A DNA stretch of 64,000 nt from Microvelia longipes. Lineage: Eukaryota; Arthropoda; Insecta; Hemiptera; Veliidae. The notes under the pieces are model-generated. The model did no database searches. It saw nothing but the letters and a program-made list of their open reading frames with translations, and was not told the DNA's origin. The stretch is taken from NCBI GenBank assembly GCA_018340805.1, contig JACMZG010000008.1:82108598-82172597 (forward strand), read 5' to 3'. The stretch's first letter is position 1, and every line of letters starts with the position of its first letter. A program made the translations under genes and the position numbers. Shown piece by piece: positions 12,102 through 21,702 of this stretch.

Positions 12102-12262
12102 AAATGAGGGAAAATACAAAGGCATATATGAGGGAAAATACAAAGGCATATATGAGAGAAAAATAGAAAGGCATAAATGAGGGAAAATACAAAAGCATAT
12201 ATGAGGGAAATATACAAAGGCATAAATGAGGGGAAAATACAAAGGCATAAATGAGGGAAAGT
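12102..12262. repeat. 25-bp minisatellite built on ATAAATGAGGGAAAATACAAAGGC
   Basis: About six to seven copies of a 24-26-base unit, ATGAGGGAAAATACAAAGGC plus ATA(A/T). The last copy continues into AGGCATAAATGAGGGAAAGT, which matches the 3' terminal motif of the dispersed repeat family found at 13 kb, 14.8 kb, 32.1 kb, 40.3 kb and elsewhere (…GGTATAAATGAGGAAAAGTA). Confidence 0.9.
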
Positions 12263-13072
12263 AAAAACTAAATACATTATATATTATAATATCAGGATGT
12301 AAGCAAGCTATAAATAAACATTAATAATCCCTTCTCTAACTAACAAAGAGAAATAAAAGAATCGTCATATCTGGTATAAATAGAAAGAACATCACATAAA
12401 TACTACGAGAGAACAGGTGTCATGATAATGAACGGAAACAGAAGATATGGCGTGAGAGCTTGCCTAAGCCCTACGATAGACCTCTATCATCAACCGTACT
12501 AACTTTCTTACCAACAAATCCTTTAACAAACAAAATAGTTTTAATAAATAAAAGTTATTTTAGGGACATATAACCTTAATTCTAAATGGCTGATTTTATA
12601 TTTCTTTGATAAAAAAGCCATTTTTTGTATTTTCCTTACGAAAATTGCATAAACGTTTTGTGTTATTCTGATGATTTGGTTCAAAAGAGTTTTACCTAAA
12701 AATTACACCGATTAAAATATTATAACCAAAAATTTTCAAACAATTATCAACATAAATATTTTAAGCAAAAATTTGCTAATAACATGCATTCTCTGAAAAC
12801 AGGTATGGATAAAAAACCGCACTCTGTCACTAACACTTTGTCCCTAAATATATAGATAGATTTAAAACTATTTATAGTCATTATAGACGTCGTTTCTAAA
12901 CGTTTTCGTCTTAGTGGGAATGAAATATAAATTAAATAAAAAATAAAAAAATAATCTAAACCGCTACCGCCACTAGGGACATTGAATATTTTTCACACAA
13001 CAATATCATAGAATAAAGTCTCTTCATTCTCCACAATTATCGTTGGCTCTTCCTTGAATGAATATTTTCCTA
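12263..13072. other. Intergenic, nothing recognised
   Basis: AT-rich spacer between the 25-bp minisatellite and a dispersed repeat; no features recognised. Confidence 0.4.
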
Positions 13073-13840
13073 TTTTTACTTTTCCTCATTTATACCGTTG
13101 GAATATAAGAAGAATTGTGTTTGCGAAAAAATCCGAAACCGGGATAAAACCGGTTTATATTATACGTTCAGGTGTTTTAAAGGCCTCTTTTAAAGTTGTC
13201 TGTCTGTATGTGTGTGTGTGTCTGTTATCATCGTAGCTCCTAGTGTATTTATGCTAGAGAGAGTTAAAACTCATTAAAAAAATAATCTACCGCTGTAGTT
13301 GTGCTATTCGAAAAACAATTTTTATGACGTCATTACCATGCAATAATGACTCGGCAAAAATTTCGAAAAATTATAAGACGCAAAAAAAATGATGCGATCG
13401 ACTTGAGATTTAGGACGCATGTGGCTATGTATAAAACTAATGTATGTGCTAAGTTTCATCTCATAATCAGCATTAGTTTAAAGACATATTTATTAAAGTA
13501 GAATGACTTGTGTACGTTCTTTAAACAATTTTAAAAAAATCAGAAAACGATTCAATTGAGTTTAAATTCGGTACAAGTGTATACCTTTACTTAATAAATA
13601 AGTGTACAAAGTTTCGTTTAAATACAAGTATAGGAATGATTTTTGTAGGATCATAAAAATTATAAAAAACTGTATTGGTGACCGCTGAGAATGATAAGGA
13701 TACATTTAATATCTGAAGACGAGCGAAGCGAGTCTAAAGACATGTTGCAGTATAAATTTGACTAATTGTATATTTTGAGGATGAGCGTAGCGAATCTGAT
13801 GTAATGAGAAAAAATTCCGAGGTACCCCGTACCCAATTTT
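13073..13840 (-). mobile_element. Dispersed repeat family 'R1', near full-length copy
   Basis: Read on the minus strand the copy starts near GGGTACGGGGTACCTCGGAA, has two GAGCGAAGCGAGTC-type blocks, a central TGACGTCAT, then CCGGTTTCGGATTTTTT and ends at CGGTATAAATGAGGAAAAGTA. About ten other copies, whole or partial, occur in this window. No long ORF, terminal inverted repeats or clear target duplication is visible, so it is a non-autonomous element of unknown class. It also contains a short (GT)n at 13205-13222. This is the longest copy present and defines the family ends used in other entries. Confidence 0.75.
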
Positions 13841-14329
13841 TTATACTTCTCTGTAACTTACAGTAAATCAGGTATTGTAGGTAAAACAATTATTTGGTTG
13901 CACTCTATCTTATTTGCCAAAATAAGATAAGGTCAATGCATCATTTGTCTTTGTCAAACAACTAGAGAGTCAATATTTACCACAGACAAAAGATTTCTAT
14001 CCAAACGAATCATCATCAGAGCTTGTAAGCAGAGGAGAAGAGGTAGGAGACAGTGGTTATAGTTTTGTCTAGAATAGAGATCAGAAAAGTACGTTTCAAA
14101 AGTCGCATAAGGCTCTTTTTAGGACGTGTAAGGTTTTCTATAATACGTTTTTTCAAGTTATAGTTTTGCTTAATTGGCAAGCAGTGATGAAAAGAATTTA
14201 ATGGTCATTCGTGAACTTCATTTAGATGGCTAACTGGCTAGTCCATTCTATTAGCTGCCCAGAAGGGAAACCCTTGCACGAGTGTGAACTTTAATACAAT
14301 ATAAAATTTACGATAAATTTGGAATTAAC
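13841..14329. other. Spacer between opposed repeat copies
   Basis: About 490 bases without a recognised feature, between a minus-strand and a plus-strand copy of the same dispersed family. Confidence 0.4.
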
Positions 14330-14840
14330 ACTGTAAATTAAACTTCGTTAATAATTTAAATGTACAAGGAGTATTTATGTTTACAATTAGATTATTTTCC
14401 TATTTTTTGCAATTGTTTAAAAAACGTACACAAGTCATTTGATAAAAATTGAACTAAAGCTAATAATGAGATGAAACTTAGCAAATATGTAAGTCTCATA
14501 CAAGGCTACATGCGTGCCAAATTTTAAATTGATACATTTTACACTTTTTCCGCGTTTTATGAGTATTCAAAATTGTTGCTGAGACATTGTTGCAAGTGAA
14601 TGACGTCATAAAAAACATTATTTTCTAAATAGCACAACTACACCAATAGGTTGATTTTTTCTCAACCTATTGGTGTGTAACACACACGCACAAAATTAGA
14701 CAGATAACTTTGTGAAAACCACTTAGGATGCCTTAAAAAAAACCTGTAACAGACAATTCAGGTGACATCCCGGTTTCGGACTTTTTTTGCAAACACAATA
14801 CTTTTCCTATATTCCTACGGTATAAATAAGGAAAAGTAAA
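14330..14840 (+). mobile_element. Dispersed repeat family 'R1', 3' two-thirds
   Basis: Matches the family from the GTACACAAGTCATTTGATAA block through AATGACGTCATAAAAAACAT to TTCCTACGGTATAAATAAGG. It is opposite in orientation to the copy at 13073-13840, so the pair could fold together. The copy carries a private 15-base-arm hairpin at 14640-14676 (ACACCAATAGGTTGA/TCAACCTATTGGTGT) not present in other copies. Confidence 0.75.
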
Positions 14841-14984
14841 AATACCAATATTTACTTACACCTTACTTAAAAACCTCAATATTATTATTTCCATGATCAG
14901 CAACAATTACATTTTTTCCGTTTTTACTTCTTTAATTTTCCTTTTTTATTTTTTGTCTTAGCCTATACTTTGTTGTTTCAGACA

Positions 14985-15010
14985 CTGATGATGGTCTGTA
15001 AGACCGAAAG
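14985..15010 (+). ncRNA. Hammerhead-like core motif
   Basis: CTGATGA, then a perfect 5-bp stem (GGTCT/AGACC), then GAAAG: the order of the hammerhead ribozyme core (CUGAUGA, stem II, GAAA). Similar motifs occur at 32517-32544, 35458-35481 and 35670-35693. A complete stem I/stem III with a cleavage triplet was not confirmed by eye. In animals such cores occur in Penelope-like and other retroelements. Confidence 0.35.
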
Positions 15011-15092
15011 TCAGATTTGTTTAATATAACAAGTTATTGTGGAGAGACTGTTTTCTTTCAATTCCAATTAAATTTTCTTATTCCTTAATTAT

Positions 15093-15290
15093 TGTAAGTA
15101 ATAAGAACGAGAAGACACTTTTGATAGAATATAATGTTAATATAAAGTTAAAAAAACATTCAAAAAGATTATTAGAAAAAAAGAATAATGACAAATTAAA
15201 CAGATACAAAGGGTTGCTAGGCAACCTGGGATTATCTATTATTTTTAAATTATTATGAATAAAAATAATGTTTCATTTGTTTCTCCAACA
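15093..15290 (-). repeat. Copia 3' LTR
   Basis: 198 bases, identical to 19423-19620. On the minus strand it starts TGTTGGAGAAACAAATGAAA and ends …ACTTACA. The TG/CA ends and the adjoining ATTAT duplication fix the boundaries. Confidence 0.95.
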
Positions 15291-15300
15291 CGCCCTCTCA
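15291..15300 (-). promoter_or_regulatory. Copia polypurine tract
   Basis: Purine-rich GAGAGGGCG on the minus strand directly abuts the 3' LTR, the expected plus-strand primer site for reverse transcription. Confidence 0.7.
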
Positions 15301-15426
15301 AGTGAAGCATTATTTATATTAACATTTTATTTTTAAGCAAATTAAATTAATTGATAAAATAATTAAGTTATTAATAAAATAACTTGAAACAGCATTAATA
15401 AAAGGGAACGAATTTATAGTTTCAAG

Positions 15427-17316
15427 TTAAATTTTTGAAACAAGCTGAAATCTATGCTTCTCAAATAAATTTCTTGCTAAAGGTTTAGTTAATGTATCAG
15501 CTAATTGATCATTACTGCAAATGTATTCAATTTTTATTTGGTTCGTTGAAACTAATTCTCGAATGAAGTTATATTTAATACTTAAATGCTTCATTCTTTT
15601 GTGAAACTCGGGGTTATGTGCTGTTTTAATAGCACTCTGATTGTCTTCATAAATAGTTGTTGGTATTCCTCCAGATATGTGCAAATCATTGAGAATTTTC
15701 TGGAGCCAACAAGCTTCAGTAGCAGCATTACATAGAGCAATAAGTTCTGCTTCAGTTGACGAGAGTGACACAGTTGGCTGTTTTCTGGAAGCCCAAGAGA
15801 TAATATTGTTATTGAGTAAGAAGACGTAGCCTGATGTGGATTTTCGATCAATGGAGTCTCCTCCCCAATCAGCATCTGAGTATCCAGTCAATTGGTGTTC
15901 AGTATCACCTTTAGAACGACGGTAAACCAAACCAAGATCTTTTGTAGCTTGGATATAGCGAAGTATTCTTTTCAAGGCTTCCCACAGGGCTTGTGATGGC
16001 GAGTCCTGGTATCTGCTCGTGAAACTTAGAGCTGCACTGAGATCAGGTCTAGACCCTAACATGAGCCACATTAATCCTCCTATAAGTTGATGACAAGGTA
16101 GGTTGGTGTTGATTTCTTCTTTTTCTTTATCAAATGTAAATTTAGAATCCATAGGTATTTTAATTGGTTTGCATTCAGACATATTGAATTTGTCTAAAAG
16201 TTTATTAGCATAGTGTTTTTGAGACATGGTTAACACACCCTCTTCACGGTTGTAGTCAATTTTTATACCAAGAAATTCTTTTGGTTCTCCAAGATCCTTC
16301 ATTTCATATCGTGAAAACAGCTCGTTTTTAACTTTGTCTATATGGATCGGGTCATTACTAGCAACCAGTATATCGTCTACATATATAATAATGTATACGT
16401 ATCCGGATTTGGTTTTCTTGGTAAATAAGCAGTTATCAGCTTTACCTTGCTCAAAACCTATGTTCTTTAGTTTTGAAGTGAGTTCAACGTTCCAGCACCT
16501 GGGCGCTTGTTTAAGTCCATAAAGGGATTTTTGCAGACGGCATACTGCACCAGGTTTATCAGAACCAGAAGGTAAGCGAATATAGATTTCTTCCTCGATT
16601 TTACCGTATAAGAAAGCTGTCTTTACATCAAGATGACAGATATGCATTTCTTGTTGAACAGCATTGGCTAAAAATACCCGAAGAGTGCTGAATTTCGCAA
16701 CTGGGGCATAAGTTTCTTCATAATCCACCCCCCTGTGCTGTAAAAATCCTTTTGCCACGAGTCTTGCCTTATAAAGAGGGGTTTCTTCACTTCCTTTAAT
16801 CCTAAATACCCACCTAGTTGTAATTATATTTTTATTCGCAGGTACTTCAGTGCAAACTGTCCATGTTTTATTTTTAGAGAGAGATTTAAGTTCTTCATTT
16901 ATGGCACGCTTCCACTGTTCTTCATCTGGTCTGCCAAGTATATCTTCAAAATTGGTAGGTAAGTCATAATTAAATGCGTTCATTGCAAGTGCTGACATAT
17001 CAAAGTCCTGGTATTTAGTTGGAACTTTTATTTTCCTCTTACTTCTAATTCTTTCTGTTTCAACTTGATTGTTATCAATGACAGCATCTTCTTCTTTATC
17101 ATTTTCATTAAAACTTTTAGAACCTGGATCTACTAACTCATTATCATTCAAAAACTGTTCTTCATTGAAACAAACATTGCAAGATGTAATAATTTTATGC
17201 TTCTCTGGTGACCAGAGACGATAGCCATTCTCTGAGTATCCCATTAATATACACTTTTCATTTACTTTATCGAATTTGTTCTTTGAAATTTTTGAGTTAC
17301 CACGTATGCTGTACAA
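15427..17316 (-). CDS. Copia reverse transcriptase and RNase H (3' part of pol)
   Basis: An intact 629-codon frame. Residues ~1-50 are the integrase C-terminal region (KFDKVNEKCILMGY…GYRLW). Reverse transcriptase occupies about 130-400, with the first catalytic aspartate in HLDVKTAFLYG (~230) and the YVDD box at ~312-315. RNase H covers ~470-620, with D481 (SDADW), E522 (STEAEL) and D558 (YEDNQSA), and closes with the QLADTLTKPL motif typical of Copia. All catalytic residues are present, so this module could be active if translated. It is in the same frame as gag but separated from it by several frameshifts. The listed start is only the first ATG in the open stretch; the natural protein is cut from a polyprotein. 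Confidence 0.95.
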   Translation of the reverse strand: MYSIRGNSKISKNKFDKVNEKCILMGYSENGYRLWSPEKHKIITSCNVCFNEEQFLNDNELVDPGSKSFNENDKEEDAVIDNNQVETERIRSKRKIKVPTKYQDFDMSALAMNAFNYDLPTNFEDILGRPDEEQWKRAINEELKSLSKNKTWTVCTEVPANKNIITTRWVFRIKGSEETPLYKARLVAKGFLQHRGVDYEETYAPVAKFSTLRVFLANAVQQEMHICHLDVKTAFLYGKIEEEIYIRLPSGSDKPGAVCRLQKSLYGLKQAPRCWNVELTSKLKNIGFEQGKADNCLFTKKTKSGYVYIIIYVDDILVASNDPIHIDKVKNELFSRYEMKDLGEPKEFLGIKIDYNREEGVLTMSQKHYANKLLDKFNMSECKPIKIPMDSKFTFDKEKEEINTNLPCHQLIGGLMWLMLGSRPDLSAALSFTSRYQDSPSQALWEALKRILRYIQATKDLGLVYRRSKGDTEHQLTGYSDADWGGDSIDRKSTSGYVFLLNNNIISWASRKQPTVSLSSTEAELIALCNAATEACWLQKILNDLHISGGIPTTIYEDNQSAIKTAHNPEFHKRMKHLSIKYNFIRELVSTNQIKIEYICSNDQLADTLTKPLARNLFEKHRFQLVSKI

Positions 17317-17710
17317 CCAAAAGTTCTTAATTTGGAGTACTTAGGCTTCTTGGAATACCACAGTTCTGCCGGTGTAATTCTTTCTTTAACTGCCGAGGTG
17401 TACGTTCTATTTAATAAGAATGCAGCTGTACGCACTGCTTCATTCCAGAATGTTTTGCTTAGTTTACTGCCGAGAATCAAGCTTCTTGCCTTTTCAATGA
17501 GTTCTATTCAGCCTTTCAGCAACACCATTTTGTTTCGGTGTATAAGGTGATGTGAAAGTAAGTTTTATACCTTGTTCCGAGCAAAATTCTCTAAGCAAGT
17601 TTGACATATATTCTTTGGCATTATCACACCTAACTGAGTGACTTTGTAGTTTGGAAATTTGGTGTTGACATGAGCCATGTATTCTCTAAAATATTTATCA
17701 ATCTCAGACT
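17262..17710 (-). pseudogene. Copia integrase, catalytic and C-terminal part, in shifted frames
   Basis: Continues the integrase core through at least three frame changes. The pieces are KKKSEIDKYFREYMAHVNTK (about 17640-17715), then the second catalytic aspartate region DNAKEYMSNLLREF and the catalytic glutamate in NGVAERLNRT (about 17500-17630). The last is EKARSLI…FWNEAVRTAAFLLNRTYTS…FGCTAYV (about 17290-17500). Order and spacing match Copia integrases; small indels near 17629, 17498 and 17285 disrupt the frame. Confidence 0.8.
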
Positions 17711-17716
17711 TCTTTT

Positions 17717-18545
17717 TTAAAATATAAACAACACTAAATGAGTATAATCGTCGATAAACATCAGGAAATACCGCGAGCCATTCCACGAAACAGGTGTTAT
17801 TGGTCCACATAAGTCTGTATGGATCAACTGTAAAGGTCTATCTGTTTTAGGTCTGTGACCAGTATGAGGAGCTCTCGTTTGTTTCGATTCAATACAAATC
17901 TCACAGAAATCTTTTTGTTTCAAGTTTTTCACTTTAGATATTAATCCATCTCGAACCATGTCTGATAATGTTTTATCTGATATATGACCCATTCTCTGGT
18001 GCCATATTGATTTAGGTAGAGTTAAACAAGCTTTGTTATTGTCATCGACTAAATTAAATTCTATCATGTAGAGCTGCTGGTTTTTAACGCTATCAAATAA
18101 ATGCTTTTCTTTAGAAGAATAAACACTAGCTTTACCTTTATTAAAGATTATTTTTAATCCGCAACTTTCCATTTTCTTCACTGACATCAGGTTACCAGAT
18201 AACTCGGAGGAATAATATACTTCTTTGATGGTGCACATGGTTTTTCCTCCAACCAGAGCTTTGATCGAACCACAGTGAGTTGCGCTGATTTTTTGTCCAG
18301 CTTTAGCCACACCGATCACTAGTTCGTTATCAAGTCTCTTACAGTTTGTTAAGAGTTGTATATTGTTTACTAGATGTTCTGTGCATCCAGAGTCTAAGAT
18401 AAAACTATATTTATCTGATTGTAGATGAAGTTCTGATTTATTGGCAACAGATAGAAATGCTACATTATCATCGTCCTCCTCGTCTGAGCTCCTTTCATCG
18501 AGAGCATAGCGAACAGTCGATTTAGGTTTAAATTCTTTCTTATAT
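17717..18545 (-). CDS. Copia protease and integrase N-terminus
   Basis: An open frame from about 18545 to 17717. The aspartic protease active site ILDSGCTEHL lies near 18387-18400. The pre-integrase zinc finger follows: HQRMGH, then CEIC about 35 residues later. The first integrase catalytic aspartate is in LIHTDLCGPI. The frame stops just after FIDDYTHLVLFIF in a T/A run, where a one-base indel shifts the rest of integrase. Upstream it joins gag through another shift near 18540, also in a T/A-rich run (TTATTTTTATTTTTAAAC). Confidence 0.9.
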
Positions 18546-19257
18546 TATTTTTATTTTTAAACCAGCATTGCTTAGAGGTATGTGAATATTTTTTACAGTG
18601 TTCACATTTAGGCTTTCTATCTTGCTTAGCATTAAAAACACAATCATTGTTTTGATAATTCACATCAGAAATAGAAGATTTTTGAATAAGTTTTTGTTCT
18701 TCGTCTAGCAGACGACTTTTGACAAAGTCCATTTTTAGAGTTTCTACAGTTACAGTTTCTATAGCAGTCACCACAGTATTATATGTTTCAGGCAGTGACA
18801 GCAATAGATAACATATCTCTGTTGTACTGTCTATAGTACCTCCCGCAGATTTAAGCTCTCTGACGTAAGAATCAAATTTTGAAAAATGATCCAACAGACT
18901 TCCATCAGTAAATTTAAAAGAAATTAACTGTCTTTGGCAGTACATGATTGTTGCAATTCCTTTTCTATTGAAAGTATTTTCAAGTGTCTCCCACATTTCG
19001 TATGCTGACTGTTTATCTTTGATATATTCAAGATGGCTGTCAGCTATACATGTTGTTATTAGTGACATACACTTTCGATCAGATTTAAGCAAAGCGATAG
19101 TTTTCTTACTTCTTCCTGTTTCATCTTCAGGCGAAGAAATTGGTTCCTCAATGCAATGGGCACATTCGTTTTCAGCCAAAAGCATTTTTACCCTAAACTT
19201 CCAATTATCGAAGTTTTTTCCACAGAATGGAGTTATGTTCCTCTCTTTCTGCATCAT
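18460..19257 (-). CDS. Copia Gag (nucleocapsid) with zinc knuckle
   Basis: 265 codons from ATG (MMQKERNITPFCG…). The body resembles Copia gag (UBN2-like region, with YEMWETLENTF and LLLSLPETYNTVVTAI). It is followed by a CX2CX4HX4C zinc knuckle (CEHCKKYSHTSKQC, about residues 220-235) that binds RNA during packaging. The last ~20 residues, after NNIRK, are out-of-frame read-through caused by the indel near 18540; the true frame continues into the protease. Confidence 0.9.
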   Translation of the reverse strand: MMQKERNITPFCGKNFDNWKFRVKMLLAENECAHCIEEPISSPEDETGRSKKTIALLKSDRKCMSLITTCIADSHLEYIKDKQSAYEMWETLENTFNRKGIATIMYCQRQLISFKFTDGSLLDHFSKFDSYVRELKSAGGTIDSTTEICYLLLSLPETYNTVVTAIETVTVETLKMDFVKSRLLDEEQKLIQKSSISDVNYQNNDCVFNAKQDRKPKCEHCKKYSHTSKQCWFKNKNNIRKNLNLNRLFAMLSMKGAQTRRTMIM

Positions 19258-19404
19258 TAAGAGTTATTTGAGGACTATTCTTCTAGTAATGATAATTAAA
19301 ACAGGAATACTTACTTATTCTGAAGTTTTAAAATAACTTTTTTTTTAAATTATCTGATCGATTGATTAAAATGTCTACAACTTACATACATTGTTTCAAA
19401 ACGC

Positions 19405-19422
19405 GTGAATGAGGCCATAACC
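19405..19422 (-). other. Copia primer-binding site
   Basis: GGTTATGGCCTCATTCAC begins directly after the 5' LTR on the minus strand. GGTTATG is complementary to the anticodon arm of initiator tRNA-Met, the internal tRNA primer known for Drosophila copia. Confidence 0.65.
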
Positions 19423-19620
19423 TGTAAGTAATAAGAACGAGAAGACACTTTTGATAGAATATAATGTTAATATAAAGTTAAAAAAACATTCAAAAAGATT
19501 ATTAGAAAAAAAGAATAATGACAAATTAAACAGATACAAAGGGTTGCTAGGCAACCTGGGATTATCTATTATTTTTAAATTATTATGAATAAAAATAATG
19601 TTTCATTTGTTTCTCCAACA
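19423..19620 (-). repeat. Copia 5' LTR
   Basis: 198 bases, identical over the full length to 15093-15290; would hold the element's promoter. Followed on the plus strand by the ATTAT target duplication. Confidence 0.95.
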
Positions 19621-19727
19621 ATTATTAAACTTCAATGGAGGAACATAACCTAGCAGCTGACCCCCAATACATGCTTCCCTTATTATACTATGGCCCTCTC
19701 TTTTTTAGCTTATGTTTTCTTCAAAAA

Positions 19728-19980
19728 TTCGCTAAAACAAGCATCCTTTTCTCTGTTTTCTCAATAAATTCGCTAAAACAAGCATCCTTTCCTCTGTTTT
19801 CTCAGTAAATTCGCTAAAACAAACATCCTTTCCTTTGTTTTCTCTGTGAATTCGCTTAAACAAGCATCCTTTCCTTATTTTCTCTGTAAATTCGCTAAAA
19901 CAAGCATCCTTTCTTTATTTTCTCTGTAAATTCGCTGAAACAAACATCCTTTCCTTATTTTTTCTGTAAATTAGCTAACA
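19728..19980. repeat. 41-bp tandem repeat
   Basis: Six copies of a ~41-base unit made of TTCGCTAAAACAAGCATCCT and TTCCTCTGTTTTCTCAGTAAA. It starts ~110 bases beyond the Copia element. Confidence 0.9.
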
Positions 19981-20559
19981 GTAGCTGCATTAATTATAAA
20001 AGTTTCACCAAAAATAAATATTCTATATTAAAGAACAATAAAAACAAAATACAGGGGAATGAATCAGAATCATGATTCATTTGATGTTCTCTCAGCTTAG
20101 TTCCGTTAAGTATTTCTCATTCTTTAACTCAATCAAGGCCTAAGTATGAACTTAACTCATACTTCGCTTTATTCAAGGCCTCTTGAGTATTTACAATTTA
20201 AGATGAATGACTTAAAGGGTTTCTTATAAACAAGTCGAAGCAGGGGAATAATTAAGCCGTGAAAAAGAAATGGTTAAATACTTTATTTTACGCGAGGGGA
20301 TTAGGTTTTATTCTAATGGAATTATTTATAAGATAAAGTGCTCTCTCAATAAGGTAACAAAGGTTTCCAAGATGAAAAAACAGTTTTTAATTTTCTTCCC
20401 TAAGTACCAAAGTTTTATAGAGGAAGCTTAGAGGTATAGTCTTCGTCTTAACAATACTTAAGGTTATGACTAGTTTATTTTCGGTGTAATAAATAGCTAA
20501 CAGTAATTTTAATATAAACAGTTGAAACTAAATGCAAAAATCAACTTGAAGTTTCGTTT
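19981..20559. other. Intergenic, nothing recognised
   Basis: AT-rich spacer; no ORF, palindrome or known repeat seen. Confidence 0.4.
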
Positions 20560-20920
20560 TGTAGTAGCAGAGAAGTTAAATATTTATGACATCATTAATT
20601 CAAAGTATGACTCAGCAAGTTTTTTTTTAAAAATTCTACGAAAAATTATGAGATTAAGTGAAAGTTTGGTACGAATTTGCATGACTTTTATACTGGACTA
20701 ACTAAAGTGCCAAAATTTTATTTAATGACTTAGTCACTAGCATAAATTCACTGAGGGATATAATGATAAGAGACACAAACAGTATGTTTAAAAGAAGTGA
20801 AAACTAGTTAGAAGGTCTTAGAAACACGTGAAACGGATAATTCAGGTGACATCCCGGTTTCGACTTATTTTGTAAATACGATTATTTTCCTATATACCAT
20901 ACTAACGGAATAAATGAGGA
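20560..20920 (+). mobile_element. Dispersed repeat family 'R1', decayed 3' part
   Basis: Recognised by GGTGACATCCCGGTTTCGAC and the terminal ATAAATGAGGAAAAGTAA. The inner part matches weakly (ATGACATCATTAATTC for the TGACGTCAT region). Confidence 0.65.
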
Positions 20921-21013
20921 AAAGTAACAACGTCGGTAAAATCATATTGTTCAGTAATCTACAGGCTTCTGTAAAGATGTTTAAATCCTTCCCAAGTAAT
21001 GATAAAAGCTGCC
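20891..21013. repeat. Left copy of a ~125-bp direct repeat flanking an insertion
   Basis: From TATATACCATACTAACGG to AATGATAAAAGCTGCC; repeated at 21576-21702 with a 4-base insertion and a single-base change. It includes the end of the dispersed repeat at 20560-20920. Confidence 0.9.
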
Positions 21014-21575
21014 AATGAAAATAATGATTAAACGAATGATAGTGCTGTTAAAAAATAAGATGATTTCTATAAAATGTACATAGATAACAATTGATATTAT
21101 ATAAAAATAGATTTATTATATTTAAATATAATCAAGAGTAAAATTATAAAATATAGAAGAGAATAAATAATAAACATTAATACTATTATAATTTCCTTTA
21201 ACAGACAGCATGTTGCATGTAAATATCAATTATAATCTAAGTTAATTATCACTGGTTTATTTATAATGAAATCTAATTTTTCTTTTTTAAATTTTATTAA
21301 GATTGTTTTACTAATTTTAATAAGATTGTTTTAACTAGCCAATAAAATAATGCCAATAAAATTAAATAAATATATGTCTAAATTAAAACAATATATTAAA
21401 TTAGAATATAAGAAATATGTTTTTGTAATCGATATGTAACTAAATTATTTTAAATTATTTGTTTCAATTGCATCATGTACTTAGACTATTGCATGATAAA
21501 CAGAAAAGAACTGCCTAAATAGTTCGTATAGAAATATATTTTTCTTGCCAAATAAAAATGTTTTATTATTATTAT
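21014..21575 (+). mobile_element. Inserted ~560-bp sequence with AATAAA and (TTA)n tail
   Basis: Lies exactly between two ~125-base direct repeats. Its 3' end reads CCAAATAAAAATGTTTTATT then (ATT)n, the tail of a 5'-truncated non-LTR retrotransposon or SINE. There is no ORF of note in the retained part. I do not recognise the family. Confidence 0.6.
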
Positions 21576-21702
21576 TATATACCATACTAACGGAATAAAT
21601 GAGGAAAAGTAACAACGTCGATAAAATCATATTGTTCAGTAATCTACATACAGGCTTCTGTAAAGATGTTTAAATCCTTCCCAAGTAATGATAAAAGCTG
21701 CC
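21576..21702. repeat. Right copy of the ~125-bp direct repeat
   Basis: Matches 20891-21013 apart from four extra bases (…CTACATACAGG for …CTACAGG) and one substitution. Read as an unusually long target-site duplication, or as a deletion/duplication scar. Confidence 0.9.

Larger units (their letters stand above)
15093..19620 (-). mobile_element. Complete Copia-type LTR retrotransposon with frameshifted gag-pol
   Basis: A 4528-base element bounded by identical 198-base LTRs (TG…CA) and flanked by the 5-base target duplication ATTAT (15088-15092 and 19621-19625). In transcription order on the minus strand: 5' LTR, primer-binding site, gag with a zinc knuckle, protease, integrase, reverse transcriptase, RNase H, polypurine tract, 3' LTR. 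Integrase before reverse transcriptase is the Copia order. Identical LTRs point to a very recent insertion. Yet the polyprotein frame is broken in about five places (near 18.54, 17.72, 17.63, 17.50 and 17.29 kb), so this copy cannot make the usual single polyprotein as it stands. It was probably mobilised by proteins from another copy, or the sequence carries indel errors. Confidence 0.95.

Noticed and set aside
15037..15258. 73-codon ORF
   Set aside because: It crosses from flanking DNA into the Copia LTR and is not a gene.
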